From Candidatus Pristimantibacillus lignocellulolyticus (GTDB lineage: Bacteria > Bacillota > Bacilli > Paenibacillales > Paenibacillaceae): a stretch of DNA of 64,000 nucleotides. Each line of letters opens with the position of its first letter. Within the stretch, counting starts at the first letter, position 1. Shown here one piece after another: positions 45,893 through 55,356 of the stretch. The stretch spans positions 1,907,501-1,971,500 of the forward strand of contig CP097899.1 in assembly GCA_023639215.1 (NCBI GenBank), given 5' to 3'. The notes under the pieces are model-generated. The model was not told the origin of the DNA. It was given only the letters and a program-made list of their open reading frames with translations, and made no database searches. The position numbers were made by a program, and so were the translations under genes.

Positions 45893-46723
45893 GTGCCAAT
45901 CAAAAAGTACAAACCGACCTCTCCTGCTCGTCGTAACATGTCAGTTTCTACATTCGAAGAAATTACGACAAGTACTCCGGAGAAATCATTGCTTGCGCCG
46001 CTTTTCAAAAAAGCTGGTCGTAACAATCAAGGTAAAATTACAGTTCGTCACCACGGTGGTGGACATAAACGTAAATACCGTATCATTGACTTTAAACGTA
46101 ATAAAGACGGCATCATTGGTAATGTTGCAACAATCGAGTACGATCCAAACCGTACATCTAACATTGCGCTAATCCATTATGTTGATGGAGCGAAAGCTTA
46201 CATTATCGCACCTAAAGGTCTTAAAGTTGGTGACCAAGTTCAATCTGGTATCGGTTCTGATATCAAAATCGGTAACGCTCTTCCACTTGCTAACATTCCA
46301 GTTGGTACAGTTATCCACAACATTGAGTTGAAACCTGGTAAAGGCGGACAATTAGTTCGTGCTGCTGGTACAGAAGCTCAATTGCTTGGTAAAGAAGAAA
46401 ATTATGTAACAGTTCGTCTTAACTCTGGCGAAGTTCGTCGCATTCTTAACACTTGCCGTGCTACTATCGGTGGTGTAGGTAATGGTGACCATGAGCTTAT
46501 CAAAATTGGTAAAGCTGGTCGTAATCGTTGGCTGGGCAAACGTCCTCAAGTCCGCGGGGTAGTAATGAACCCTAATGATCACCCTCACGGTGGTGGTGAA
46601 GGTCGTGCTCCTATCGGTCGTAAATCTCCATTGTCTCCATGGGGTAAACCGACACTTGGTTACAAAACACGCAAGAAGAAAAAAGCATCAAGTCAATATA
46701 TCGTTCGTGGTCGCACGAAGTAA
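45893..46723 (+). CDS. rplB: 50S ribosomal protein L2
   Basis: L2 (276 aa) is needed for subunit joining and peptidyl transfer. The HHGGGHKRKYR segment and the C-terminal DHPHGGGEGRAP loop with the conserved His are present. The start is GTG at 45893 behind aaggaggg. Confidence 0.97.
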   Translation: MPIKKYKPTSPARRNMSVSTFEEITTSTPEKSLLAPLFKKAGRNNQGKITVRHHGGGHKRKYRIIDFKRNKDGIIGNVATIEYDPNRTSNIALIHYVDGAKAYIIAPKGLKVGDQVQSGIGSDIKIGNALPLANIPVGTVIHNIELKPGKGGQLVRAAGTEAQLLGKEENYVTVRLNSGEVRRILNTCRATIGGVGNGDHELIKIGKAGRNRWLGKRPQVRGVVMNPNDHPHGGGEGRAPIGRKSPLSPWGKPTLGYKTRKKKKASSQYIVRGRTK

Positions 46724-46790
46724 TAATAGCTTGATACAAACAGCATAACTTCAGTTGTGCAAGAGCTCTTACGTGAAGGGAGGAACTCAC

Positions 46791-47072
46791 ATGGGTCGCA
46801 GTTTGAAAAAAGGTCCATTTATTGATGGACACCTTTTGAAAAAAGTTGAAGTTTTGAATGAAGCGGAGAAAAAGACTGTAGTTAAAACTTGGTCTCGTCG
46901 CTCTACAATTTTCCCACAATTCATCGGACACACTTTTGCGGTATATGATGGTAAGAAACACGTACCAGTTTATGTGACGGAAGATATGGTTGGTCACAAA
47001 CTAGGCGAATTCGCACCAACACGTACGTATAAAGGTCATGCGTCTGATGACAAAAAAACGGGCAGACGTTAA
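46791..47072 (+). CDS. rpsS: 30S ribosomal protein S19
   Basis: S19 (93 aa) is in the 30S head next to S13. The protein begins GRSLKKGPF as usual. The ATG at 46791 follows gggaggaac; an in-frame ATG at 46755 lacks a site and would add a non-conserved extension. Confidence 0.97.
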   Translation: MGRSLKKGPFIDGHLLKKVEVLNEAEKKTVVKTWSRRSTIFPQFIGHTFAVYDGKKHVPVYVTEDMVGHKLGEFAPTRTYKGHASDDKKTGRR

Positions 47073-47115
47073 TTTGCCCTTGATCACTTTCTAATGAATG
47101 AGAGGAGGTTCCCAC

Positions 47116-47451
47116 ATGGCAGAAGCTAAAGCACATGCACGATTTGTACGTATTGCTCCTCGTAAGGCTCAATTAGTTGCGGATTTGATCCGTGGTAAGA
47201 AAGTTGGCGAAGCAATCGCAATTCTGCGTCACACGCCTAAAGCTGCTTCCCCAATTTTGGAGAAGTTGTTAAACTCTGCAATTGCTAACGCTGAGCATAA
47301 TAATCAACTTGACGTTAACAATTTGGTTGTATCGCAAGTATTTGCGAACCAAGGACCAACGATGAAACGTTTCCGCCCACGTGCAATGGGTCGTGCAAGT
47401 AGAATTAATAAGAGAACCAGCCACATCACTTTGGTCGTATCTGAAAAATAA
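47116..47451 (+). CDS. rplV: 50S ribosomal protein L22
   Basis: L22 (111 aa) has the tunnel hairpin with GPTMKRFRPRAMGRAS, unchanged at macrolide-linked positions. The ATG at 47116 follows gaggaggttc; the ATG 18 nt upstream precedes this site. rpsC starts 14 nt after its stop. Confidence 0.97.
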   Translation: MAEAKAHARFVRIAPRKAQLVADLIRGKKVGEAIAILRHTPKAASPILEKLLNSAIANAEHNNQLDVNNLVVSQVFANQGPTMKRFRPRAMGRASRINKRTSHITLVVSEK

Positions 47452-47464
47452 GGAGGGATAACGA

Positions 47465-48127
47465 GTGGGTCAAAAGGTAAATCCTAATGGTTTGCGTGTC
47501 GGGATCATCCGTGATTGGGAATCCAGATGGTACGCAGAAAAAGACTTCGGCGATCTTCTAATGGAAGACGTTAAAATTCGCGAATACCTTAAAGGCAAGT
47601 TGAAAGATGCTGCTGTTTCTCGCTTTGAAATCGAACGTGCCGCTAATCGCGTAAACGTAACGATTCATACTGCTAAGCCAGGTATGGTAATTGGTAAAGG
47701 CGGAACAGAAGTTGAAAATCTTCGTGTTCAACTAGGTAAAATCGCTAAAGGTAAAAAAGTTCACATCAATATTTCAGAAATCAAGCATGCTGATCTAGAC
47801 GCTATCCTTGTTGCTGAAAGTATTGCTCAACAACTAGAGCGTCGTGTATCATTCCGTCGTGCTCTAAAACAAGCTATGCAACGCTCTATGCGTTCTGGCG
47901 CAAAAGGAATCAAAACTGCAGTTTCTGGTCGTCTAGGCGGCGCTGAGATTGCTCGTTCAGAAGGATATAGCGAAGGCACTGTTCCACTTCATACACTTCG
48001 TGCTGACATCGATTACGGTACAGCAGAAGCACATACGACTTATGGTCGTCTAGGTGTCAAAGTATGGATCTACCGTGGTGAAGTCCTTCCGACTAAGAAG
48101 AAAGCTCCACAGGAAGGAGGCAACTAA
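47465..48127 (+). CDS. rpsC: 30S ribosomal protein S3
   Basis: S3 (220 aa) forms the mRNA entry site. The KH domain with GKGG (VIGKGGTEVENL) and the C-terminal domain are complete. GTG start at 47465 behind aaggaggg. rplP begins 3 nt after its stop. Confidence 0.97.
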   Translation: MGQKVNPNGLRVGIIRDWESRWYAEKDFGDLLMEDVKIREYLKGKLKDAAVSRFEIERAANRVNVTIHTAKPGMVIGKGGTEVENLRVQLGKIAKGKKVHINISEIKHADLDAILVAESIAQQLERRVSFRRALKQAMQRSMRSGAKGIKTAVSGRLGGAEIARSEGYSEGTVPLHTLRADIDYGTAEAHTTYGRLGVKVWIYRGEVLPTKKKAPQEGGN

Positions 48128-48129
48128 TC

Positions 48130-48567
48130 ATGTTGGTACCTAAACGCGTAAAACATCGTAAACAACAACGTGGTCACATGAAAGGTCGTGCTAAAGGCGG
48201 TACTACACTAGCTTTTGGTGAATACGGTCTTCAAGCACTTGAACCATCATGGATCACTAACCGCCAGATTGAAGCGGCTCGTATCGCTATGACTCGTTAT
48301 ATCAAACGTGGTGGTAAAGTATGGATCAAAATTTTCCCGGATAAGCCAATTACTCAAAAGCCTCTAGAGGTACGTATGGGTAGTGGTAAAGGTAACGTTG
48401 AGAAATGGGTAGCAGTAGTTAAGCCAGGCAAAATTATGTTTGAGCTAGCTGGTGTTCCTGAAGAAGTAGCTCGCGAAGCTATGCGTCTTGCATCTCACAA
48501 GTTGCCAGTTAAAACTAAGTTCGTGAAACGAGAAGAAGAAGTGGGTGGTGAAGCAAATGAAGGCTAG
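48130..48567 (+). CDS. rplP: 50S ribosomal protein L16
   Basis: L16 (145 aa) contacts A-site tRNA. The start VPKRVKHRKQQRG and WIKIFPDKPITQKP are typical. The last 11 nt overlap rpmC, which suggests coupled translation. Confidence 0.97.
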   Translation: MLVPKRVKHRKQQRGHMKGRAKGGTTLAFGEYGLQALEPSWITNRQIEAARIAMTRYIKRGGKVWIKIFPDKPITQKPLEVRMGSGKGNVEKWVAVVKPGKIMFELAGVPEEVAREAMRLASHKLPVKTKFVKREEEVGGEANEG

Positions 48568-48757
48568 TGAATTTCGCAACCTAACATCTACTGAAATCGA
48601 GCAACAAATCGCTGGTTTCAAAGAAGAGCTGTTCAACCTTCGTTTCCAATTGGCAACAGGTCAACTGGACAACCCGACTCGTATTCGTGACGTGCGTAAA
48701 GAAATTGCTCGCGCAAAAACGGTTCTTCGTCAAAGAGAACTTGGAATAAGCAGCTAA
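48557..48757 (+). CDS. rpmC: 50S ribosomal protein L29
   Basis: L29 (66 aa), beside L23 at the tunnel exit. The FRNLTSTEIEQQIAGFKEEL helix and the RIRDVRKEIARAKTVLRQR helix are normal. ATG 48557 follows gggtggtg at 7 nt; the in-frame GTG 12 nt upstream is inside that site. Confidence 0.96.
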   Translation: MKASEFRNLTSTEIEQQIAGFKEELFNLRFQLATGQLDNPTRIRDVRKEIARAKTVLRQRELGISS

Positions 48758-48805
48758 TAAACTTGCCAAGTGATAACATAATCACTGTCAGGAAGGAGGC
48801 CAACT

Positions 48806-49069
48806 ATGAGCGATCGCAATGCCCGTAAAGTTGAAATCGGCAAAGTGGTAAGTGACAAAATGGACAAAACAATTATTGTTGCTGTTGAGTCATACAAAAA
48901 GCACAACTTGTACCATAAACGTATTAAATCTACGAAAAAATATAAAGCACATGATGAGAGCAATACTGCTAAAATCGGCGATGTTGTAAAAATCATGGAG
49001 ACTCGTCCACTATCTAAAGACAAGCGCTTCAGACTGGTCGAAATTGTTGAAGCAGCTGTCATTCTTTAA
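48806..49069 (+). CDS. rpsQ: 30S ribosomal protein S17
   Basis: S17 (87 aa), an OB-fold primary 16S binder. GKVVSDKMDKTIIV and the YKAHDESNTAKIGDVV segment are conserved. The ribosome site aaggaggcc precedes the ATG. Confidence 0.97.
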   Translation: MSDRNARKVEIGKVVSDKMDKTIIVAVESYKKHNLYHKRIKSTKKYKAHDESNTAKIGDVVKIMETRPLSKDKRFRLVEIVEAAVIL

Positions 49070-49115
49070 TGAACGTGTGTAAGAAAAGCACTTTTCTTGA
49101 AAGGAGGACGTTGAA

Positions 49116-49484
49116 ATGATTCAACCGTTTACGCGACTTAGAGTTGCTGACAACTCTGGTGCAAAAGAAGTTATGTGTATCCGTGTACTTGGTGGTACTG
49201 GACGCCGTGTTGGTGCAATTGGCGATTTGATCGTGTGTTCTGTTAAACAAGCAACACCAGGGGGCGTTGTCAAAAAAGGTGATGTAGTTAAAGCTGTTAT
49301 CGTTCGTACAAAGCGTTCCGTACGTCGTAAAGATGGTTCTTACATCGCATTTGATGAAAATGCTGCTGTAGTTGTTAAAGATGACAAGAGCCCACGTGGT
49401 ACTCGTATCTTTGGACCAGTTGCTCGTGAACTTCGTGATAAAGACTTCATGAAGATCGTATCTCTAGCTCCAGAAGTTATCTAA
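49116..49484 (+). CDS. rplN: 50S ribosomal protein L14
   Basis: L14 (122 aa) contributes to an intersubunit bridge and the RsfS site. Start IQPFTRLRVADNSGAKEV and the C-terminal FMKIVSLAPEVI are typical. Ribosome site aaaggagga. Confidence 0.97.
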   Translation: MIQPFTRLRVADNSGAKEVMCIRVLGGTGRRVGAIGDLIVCSVKQATPGGVVKKGDVVKAVIVRTKRSVRRKDGSYIAFDENAAVVVKDDKSPRGTRIFGPVARELRDKDFMKIVSLAPEVI

Positions 49485-49537
49485 TTAAAGTTCGGTTTAT
49501 ATAACCCTGAAAGCGAAATGCGCAGGAGGTGTAATAA

Positions 49538-49891
49538 ATGCCAAGAGTGAAAAAATTATTGGAATCCCATAACAACAAGCTTCATGTGAAAAAGGATGAC
49601 ACTGTCATCGTTATTTCTGGGAAAGACAAAGGTAAAAAAGGCCGCGTAATCGCAGCTTATCCTCGTCAAAACCGTGTTCTTGTTGAAGGTGTCAATATTG
49701 TTAAAAAACATGCTCGTCCATCACAGTCTAATCCACAAGGTGGAATTATTGAGCAAGAAGCAGCAATTCACGTTTCCAATGTTATGCACGTAGATCCTAA
49801 GAGCGGACAAGTAACGCGTATCGGATATAAAGTGCTTGATAACGGTAAAAAGGTTCGGATCGCTAAGCGTTCCGGAGCAGTGATTGACTAA
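49538..49891 (+). CDS. rplX: 50S ribosomal protein L24
   Basis: L24 (117 aa) is an assembly initiator with a KOW motif (VISGKDKGKKGRVIAAYP). The protein is a little longer at the N-terminus than the Bacillus subtilis form. Ribosome site caggaggtg. Confidence 0.97.
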   Translation: MPRVKKLLESHNNKLHVKKDDTVIVISGKDKGKKGRVIAAYPRQNRVLVEGVNIVKKHARPSQSNPQGGIIEQEAAIHVSNVMHVDPKSGQVTRIGYKVLDNGKKVRIAKRSGAVID

Positions 49892-49921
49892 TCGTTATGT
49901 ACGAAAGGAGGTCCATGACTA

Positions 49922-50464
49922 ATGACAGCAAGACTGAAAGGTCGCTTTCTTAATGAAATCACTCCTGCTTTGATGCAGAAGTTCAACTATACTTCAGTGA
50001 TGCAAGTTCCAAAAATCGAGAAGGTAGTAATTAATATGGGTGTTGGTGAAGCAGTTTCTAACTCCAAAATTCTTGATGTTGCACTTGAAGAAATGCAAAT
50101 CATTGCCGGTCAAAAACCGGTTGTAACGCGTGCGAAGAAATCCATCGCTGGATTCAAACTTCGTGAGCAAATGCCTATCGGGGTTAAAGTTACACTACGT
50201 GGTGAGCGTATGTACCATTTCCTTGATAAATTGTTTAACATCTCGTTGCCGCGTGTACGTGACTTCCAAGGTGTATCAACTAAAGCTTTCGACGGTCGTG
50301 GTAACTACACACTTGGTTTGAAAGAACAACTTATCTTCCCGGAGATCGAGTATGATAAAGTTGATAAAACACGTGGTATGGATATCGTCATCGTTACAAC
50401 AGCTAAGACAGACGAAGAATCTCGTGAATTGCTAACCCAAATGGGTATGCCATTCGCGAAGTAA
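49922..50464 (+). CDS. rplE: 50S ribosomal protein L5
   Basis: L5 (180 aa) binds 5S rRNA and P-site tRNA. IEKVVINMGVGEAV and the GRGNYTLGLKEQLIFPEI segment are conserved. The ATG at 49922 follows aaaggaggtcc. Confidence 0.97.
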   Translation: MTARLKGRFLNEITPALMQKFNYTSVMQVPKIEKVVINMGVGEAVSNSKILDVALEEMQIIAGQKPVVTRAKKSIAGFKLREQMPIGVKVTLRGERMYHFLDKLFNISLPRVRDFQGVSTKAFDGRGNYTLGLKEQLIFPEIEYDKVDKTRGMDIVIVTTAKTDEESRELLTQMGMPFAK

Positions 50465-50490
50465 TCCACTACTAGGAGGTGTAATACCCA

Positions 50491-50676
50491 GTGGCAAAAA
50501 CTTCGATGAAAGTGAAACAACAACGCGCACCTAAGTTCAAAGTTCGTGCTTATACACGCTGTGAACGTTGTGGTCGTCCGCACTCAGTTTTACAAAAATT
50601 CAAAATTTGCCGGATTTGTTTCCGCGAGTTAGCACATATGGGCCAGATTCCTGGCGTTAAAAAAGCAAGCTGGTAA
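50491..50676 (+). CDS. rpsN: 30S ribosomal protein S14, zinc-binding type
   Basis: Short S14 (61 aa) with the four-cysteine zinc site (CERC near 24-27 and CRIC near 40-43), the type Z form. GTG start at 50491 after aggaggtg. Confidence 0.97.
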   Translation: MAKTSMKVKQQRAPKFKVRAYTRCERCGRPHSVLQKFKICRICFRELAHMGQIPGVKKASW

Positions 50677-50707
50677 TCAGCCTAGTTCGGGAAGGAGGTT
50701 CACACTA

Positions 50708-51106
50708 ATGGTTATGTCTGATCCGATTGCAGATATGTTGACACGTATTCGTAACGCGAATGTGGTTCGTCACGAAACTGTAGAAATGCCCGCTTCAAAA
50801 GTGAAGAAAGATATCGCTGAAATTCTGAAGCGTGAAGGATTTATCCGTGATGCAGAATACATCGAGGATAACAAACAAGGTATGATTCGTATTTTCTTGA
50901 AATACGGTCAAAGCCAAGAGCGCGTAATTACTGGTCTTAAACGTATTTCTAAGCCAGGTCTACGTGTTTACACAAAATCTACTGAAATCCCACGCGTACT
51001 TGGTGGACTTGGAATTGCAATTATTTCAACGTCTAAAGGTGTAATGACAGATAAAGAAGCTCGTCAAGCGAAAGCTGGCGGCGAAGTTGTCTGCTACGTA
51101 TGGTAA
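50708..51106 (+). CDS. rpsH: 30S ribosomal protein S8
   Basis: S8 (132 aa), a primary 16S binder that represses spc operons in some bacteria. The start (MVMSDPIADMLTRIRNAN) and C-terminal GGEVVCYVW are typical. Ribosome site ggaaggaggt. Confidence 0.97.
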   Translation: MVMSDPIADMLTRIRNANVVRHETVEMPASKVKKDIAEILKREGFIRDAEYIEDNKQGMIRIFLKYGQSQERVITGLKRISKPGLRVYTKSTEIPRVLGGLGIAIISTSKGVMTDKEARQAKAGGEVVCYVW

Positions 51107-51135
51107 TATAAGTAACGAAGACAGGAGGTGTAACA

Positions 51136-51678
51136 ATGTCCCGTATTGGTCGTAAAGCTATTGCAGTACCAGCAGGTGTTGCTGTTACTTTTGATAACTC
51201 AGTTATTACAGTTAAAGGACCTAAAGGAACTCTTTCTCGTACACTTCATAGTGATATGATCGTGAACATTTCTGAAACAGAAATCGTGATCGAGCGTCCT
51301 TCCGATAACAAACTTCACCGTTCTCTACACGGAACTACTCGTTCTGTTGTTGCTAATATGGTTAGCGGCGTTACTGACGGTTTCAAGAAAAATCTTGAAC
51401 TTGTTGGTGTCGGCTACCGTGTTATTAAAAACGGCGATAAAATCACATTAAACGTTGGTTACTCTCACCCGGTTGAAATCGCTCCTGAGAGCGGTATTGA
51501 TTTCGAGGTTGTTGGTACAACTAAAATTACCGTTAACGGTATTGATAAAGAGCGTGTAGGTCAAATCGCTGCACAAATTCGTTCTGTACGTCTACCTGAG
51601 CCATATAAAGGTAAAGGTATCAAGTACGAAGGTGAGCGCATTATCCGTAAAGAAGGTAAAGCCGGTAAGAAGAAATAA
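51136..51678 (+). CDS. rplF: 50S ribosomal protein L6
   Basis: L6 (180 aa), near the sarcin-ricin loop. SRIGRKAIAVPAGV and the C-terminal PEPYKGKGIKYEGE are standard. Ribosome site aggaggtg. Confidence 0.97.
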   Translation: MSRIGRKAIAVPAGVAVTFDNSVITVKGPKGTLSRTLHSDMIVNISETEIVIERPSDNKLHRSLHGTTRSVVANMVSGVTDGFKKNLELVGVGYRVIKNGDKITLNVGYSHPVEIAPESGIDFEVVGTTKITVNGIDKERVGQIAAQIRSVRLPEPYKGKGIKYEGERIIRKEGKAGKKK

Positions 51679-51736
51679 GCGGCTTTATAGCTCGCTTATA
51701 CTTGCGTCTTAAGGCTATGGAAAGGAGTGTACCTGC

Positions 51737-52105
51737 ATGATTACTAAAGCTGATAAAAACAAGGCTCGTCTGAAAAGACGTTTCCGCGTTCGTAAAAAAA
51801 TCAATGGAACAGCAGCACGTCCTCGTTTGTCTGTGTTCCGTTCTTCTAAGCACATTTATGCTCAACTAATCGATGATGTAGCTGGTGTGACAATCGTGTC
51901 CGCTTCTACTAAAGATAAAGATCTAGCATCTGCTATCGGTAACGGTGGTAATGTTGAATCTGCAACTAAAGTTGGCGATTTGATTGCAAAACGTGCTCTA
52001 GATAAAGGTGTTCAAGAAGTAGTATTTGACCGTGGCGGATACTTATATCACGGAAGAATTCAAGCACTAGCTACAGCGGCTCGCGAAGCTGGCTTGAAAT
52101 TCTAA
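51737..52105 (+). CDS. rplR: 50S ribosomal protein L18
   Basis: L18 (122 aa) binds 5S rRNA with L5. GTAARPRLSVFRSSKHIYAQ and the C-terminal GRIQALATAAREAGLKF are conserved. Ribosome site aaaggagtg. Confidence 0.97.
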   Translation: MITKADKNKARLKRRFRVRKKINGTAARPRLSVFRSSKHIYAQLIDDVAGVTIVSASTKDKDLASAIGNGGNVESATKVGDLIAKRALDKGVQEVVFDRGGYLYHGRIQALATAAREAGLKF

Positions 52106-52129
52106 TCAATCAATAAGGAGGTAAACGAC

Positions 52130-52627
52130 TTGCGTGTAGATCCTAATACGTTAGAACTATCTGAAAAAGTAGTTCACATTAACCGTGTATCAAAAGTTGT
52201 AAAAGGCGGACGCCGTTTCAGCTTTAGTGCACTTGTAGTTGTAGGCGACGGAAAAGGCTACGTTGGCGCAGGGATTGGTAAAGCAGGCGAAGTACCTGAT
52301 GCAATTCGCAAAGGTATTGAAGATGCTAAGAAAAACCTTATCCTTGTACCACTTGTAGGAACAACAATTCCTCACCTAATTGAAGGTCGTTTCGGAGCTG
52401 GTAAAGTTCTTTTGAAACCGGCATCTGAAGGTACAGGAGTTATCGCTGGTGGTCCAGTACGTGCAGTACTAGAGCTAGCTGGCGTTGGTAATATTTTAAC
52501 TAAATCACTTGGTTCTTCAAACTCCCTGAATATGGTGAACGCGACTTTGGAAGGTCTTTCTCGTCTAAAACGTGCTGAAGATGTTGCTAAACTTCGTGGA
52601 AAAACTGTTGAAGAGCTACTAGGTTAA
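52130..52627 (+). CDS. rpsE: 30S ribosomal protein S5
   Basis: S5 (165 aa) helps decoding fidelity and mRNA unwinding. The spectinomycin loop VVKGGRRFSF is intact. The start is a TTG at 52130 after aaggaggt; no ATG or GTG is better placed. Confidence 0.96.
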   Translation: MRVDPNTLELSEKVVHINRVSKVVKGGRRFSFSALVVVGDGKGYVGAGIGKAGEVPDAIRKGIEDAKKNLILVPLVGTTIPHLIEGRFGAGKVLLKPASEGTGVIAGGPVRAVLELAGVGNILTKSLGSSNSLNMVNATLEGLSRLKRAEDVAKLRGKTVEELLG

Positions 52628-52640
52628 GGAGGGAAAATCG

Positions 52641-52820
52641 ATGGCAAAATTGCAAATCACCCTCGTTCGCAGTTTGATTGGCCGCAACGAGAAACAACGT
52701 GCAACAGTTCAATCGCTCGGCCTTCGCAAAATTCGTCAATCGGTCGTTCTTAACGACAGCCCAGCTATTCGCGGCATGGTACATCATGTTAGCCACTTGG
52801 TTAAAGTTGAAGAAGTATAA
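52641..52820 (+). CDS. rpmD: 50S ribosomal protein L30
   Basis: L30 (59 aa): AKLQITLVRSLIGRNEKQRA and GLRKIRQSVVLNDSPAIRGM, split here by a short helix, identify it. The ATG at 52641 follows aaggaggg. It lies between rpsE and rplO as expected. Confidence 0.96.
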   Translation: MAKLQITLVRSLIGRNEKQRATVQSLGLRKIRQSVVLNDSPAIRGMVHHVSHLVKVEEV

Positions 52821-52879
52821 TTTTAACTAATAGCTTGGTACAGATACTGTTACGAAATATATAAGGAGGTGCACGAACG

Positions 52880-53320
52880 ATGAAATTACATGATTTAGCA
52901 CCAGCTGCTGGTTCCACGTTTACGCCAAAGCGTAAAGGTCGTGGTATCGGTTCAGGTACTGGTAAAACAGCAGGTAAAGGTCATAAAGGTCAAAATGCTC
53001 GTTCCGGCGGCGGTGTTCGTCCTGGTTTCGAGGGTGGTCAAAACCCACTTTATCGCCGTTTACCGAAACGCGGATTTAACAACCCGTTCCGTAAAGAATA
53101 TGCGATTGTTAACATTCAAGATTTGAACAGCTTTGACGCAGGTACAGAAATCACTCCAGAAGTTCTTCTTGAAAAAGGCGTTATTAAAAATACGCTAGCA
53201 GGAATTAAAGTCTTGGGTAATGGTGAATTGAACGTAGGACTTACAGTGAAAGCTAACAAGTTCTCTCAATCTGCGGTGGAGAAAATCCAGGCTGCCGGCG
53301 GTAAAACCGAGGTGATCTAA
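52880..53320 (+). CDS. rplO: 50S ribosomal protein L15
   Basis: L15 (146 aa) has the glycine-rich N-terminal extension (GRGIGSGTGKTAGKGHKGQ) that threads into 23S rRNA. The stop overlaps the secY start by 1 nt. Confidence 0.97.
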   Translation: MKLHDLAPAAGSTFTPKRKGRGIGSGTGKTAGKGHKGQNARSGGGVRPGFEGGQNPLYRRLPKRGFNNPFRKEYAIVNIQDLNSFDAGTEITPEVLLEKGVIKNTLAGIKVLGNGELNVGLTVKANKFSQSAVEKIQAAGGKTEVI

Positions 53321-54615
53321 TGTTTACGACCGTGTCCAATATATGGAAAGTGCAGGATCTTCGTAGAAGGATCCTGTTCACACTATTTGTACTATTGATT
53401 TATCGTATTGGTGCCTTCATTCCGGTACCGGGCGTTGATACTGAAACGTTGAAAGCAGCTGGTTCTACAGGCGAAGGCTTGATGGGTCTGCTTAATACGT
53501 TCTCAGGTGGAGCTTTGTTCAACTTCTCTATCTTTGCAATTGGTATTACACCATACATCACTGCTTCGATTATCGTTCAGTTGTTATCTATGGATGTTAT
53601 TCCAAAATTTGCTGAGTGGGCGAAACAAGGTGAAGAGGGTAAGAAAAAATCTGCCCAAGTCACTCGTTACGGTACAGTTATTCTAGGTCTAATACAAGGT
53701 CTAGCTACAGCTATTGGTTTCAACAACATGTATGGCATTGAGATCATTCATAATGCAAACTTTGTAGATTACTTAGTTATAGCTATTATTTTGACTGCAG
53801 GTACTGCATTCTTAATGTGGTTAGGTGAGCAAATTACAGAGAAGGGTATCGGTAACGGTATCTCTATCATTATCTTTGCTGCGATTGTAGCTGGTTTACC
53901 AGGTCACATTCGTACAATTTATGTAAGTGAACTTGCTACTGATGCAACTTTCATGAATTATATTAAAGTTATTCTAATCTTATTAGTAGTAATACTAATG
54001 ATCGTTGGAGTTATCTTTATTCAGCAAGGTATTCGTAAAATTCCTGTTCAATACGCGAAACGCGTAGTAGGTCGTAAGATGTATGGTGGTCAATCCACTC
54101 ATATTCCTATGAAAGTGAACGGCGCCGGTGTAATTCCAGTAATCTTCGCTATTTCTTTACTGACGTTCCCAACTACAATTGCGAACTTCTTTGCAGATAA
54201 AGTGTGGGCTAAATGGACTATCGAAAATATGAGCTATGATGCACCACTAGGTATGGTATTGTATGTTCTATTAATCGTCGGTTTCACATTCTTCTACACA
54301 TTCGTACAAATTAATCCGGTTCAAATGGCAGATCAAATGAAGAAAAATGGTGGTTACATCCCGGGTATTCGTCCTGGCAAACCAACATCATCTTACTTGA
54401 CTCGTGTTTTAACTAGAATTACTTTGGCAGGAGCAACATTCTTAGCGGTTATTTCACTATTCCCAGTGCTCTTCGGATCACTTGCAGGATTGCCGACCTC
54501 CGTACAGCTTGGTGGTACTTCATTGCTAATCGTTGTCGGTGTTGCACTTGATACGATGAAGCAAATTGAAAGCCAATTGATCAAACGCCACTACAAAGGC
54601 TTTATCAATAAATAA
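53320..54615 (+). CDS. secY: Preprotein translocase subunit SecY
   Basis: SecY (431 aa) forms the protein-conducting channel with SecE. Ten membrane helices are expected and hydrophobic segments match. The plug-region TFSGGALFNFSIFAIG and the cytosolic GGYIPGIRPGKPT loop are conserved. Translation is coupled to rplO; adk follows. Confidence 0.97.
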   Translation: MFTTVSNIWKVQDLRRRILFTLFVLLIYRIGAFIPVPGVDTETLKAAGSTGEGLMGLLNTFSGGALFNFSIFAIGITPYITASIIVQLLSMDVIPKFAEWAKQGEEGKKKSAQVTRYGTVILGLIQGLATAIGFNNMYGIEIIHNANFVDYLVIAIILTAGTAFLMWLGEQITEKGIGNGISIIIFAAIVAGLPGHIRTIYVSELATDATFMNYIKVILILLVVILMIVGVIFIQQGIRKIPVQYAKRVVGRKMYGGQSTHIPMKVNGAGVIPVIFAISLLTFPTTIANFFADKVWAKWTIENMSYDAPLGMVLYVLLIVGFTFFYTFVQINPVQMADQMKKNGGYIPGIRPGKPTSSYLTRVLTRITLAGATFLAVISLFPVLFGSLAGLPTSVQLGGTSLLIVVGVALDTMKQIESQLIKRHYKGFINK

Positions 54616-54705
54616 CAACAGGTTCAATAACGGGTTGCCGCCTTGGCAATTAAGCTAAGCGGTGCCCTAAAGGACCTATTGTGCTTAAAAGTGAGGAACT
54701 TAATA

Positions 54706-55356
54706 ATGAATATTCTATTTATGGGTCCTCCGGGAGCCGGTAAAGGAACGCAAGCGGAGAGAATCGTTGAAGAATTTAATATTCCGCATATTTCCACTGG
54801 GGATGCTTTTCGTCTAGCGATGAAACAAAGTACTCCAATTGGTCTGAAAGCGAAAGAATATATCGATCAAGGTTTACTCGTTCCTGACGAGATTACTAAC
54901 GGCATTGTGAAGGAAAGATTAGCACAAGCTGATTGCCAAAACGGCTTTCTACTTGATGGCTTTCCTCGTACTTTGCAACAAGCTGAAGCACTTGATGGCA
55001 TGTTGCAAGAGCTTGGCCGTACGATTGATCATGTTGTTAACTTGAGTGTAGATCGCAACCTACTATTAGCTCGTCTAACTGGACGTCGCATCTGCAAATC
55101 TTGCGGAGCTACTTATCACGTAATGTTCAACCCTCCAAAAGTCGATGGCGTATGCGATAAAGACGCTGGAGAGCTGTATCAACGTTCAGATGATACAGAA
55201 GAAAAAGTGGGAACTCGCCTGGATGAGTATACATCCAAAACAGCTCCTTTGTTGAACTTCTATAGTGAAAAAGGTACACTACGTGAGGTTGACGGTGAAC
55301 GAGATATCAATCTTGTTACAGCTGAGATCATTTCAACTTTAAGAGGTTCCTTGTAA
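54706..55356 (+). CDS. adk: Adenylate kinase
   Basis: Adk (216 aa) interconverts AMP, ADP and ATP. P-loop GPPGAGKGT at 7-15, the DGFPRT motif and a zinc-type lid with CXXC and CXXD (CKSC...CDKD) as in Bacillus are present. The ATG at 54706 is chosen by homology and the gtgagg site; an upstream ATG at 54643 would add a non-conserved 21-residue extension. It overlaps map by 1 nt. Confidence 0.96.
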   Translation: MNILFMGPPGAGKGTQAERIVEEFNIPHISTGDAFRLAMKQSTPIGLKAKEYIDQGLLVPDEITNGIVKERLAQADCQNGFLLDGFPRTLQQAEALDGMLQELGRTIDHVVNLSVDRNLLLARLTGRRICKSCGATYHVMFNPPKVDGVCDKDAGELYQRSDDTEEKVGTRLDEYTSKTAPLLNFYSEKGTLREVDGERDINLVTAEIISTLRGSL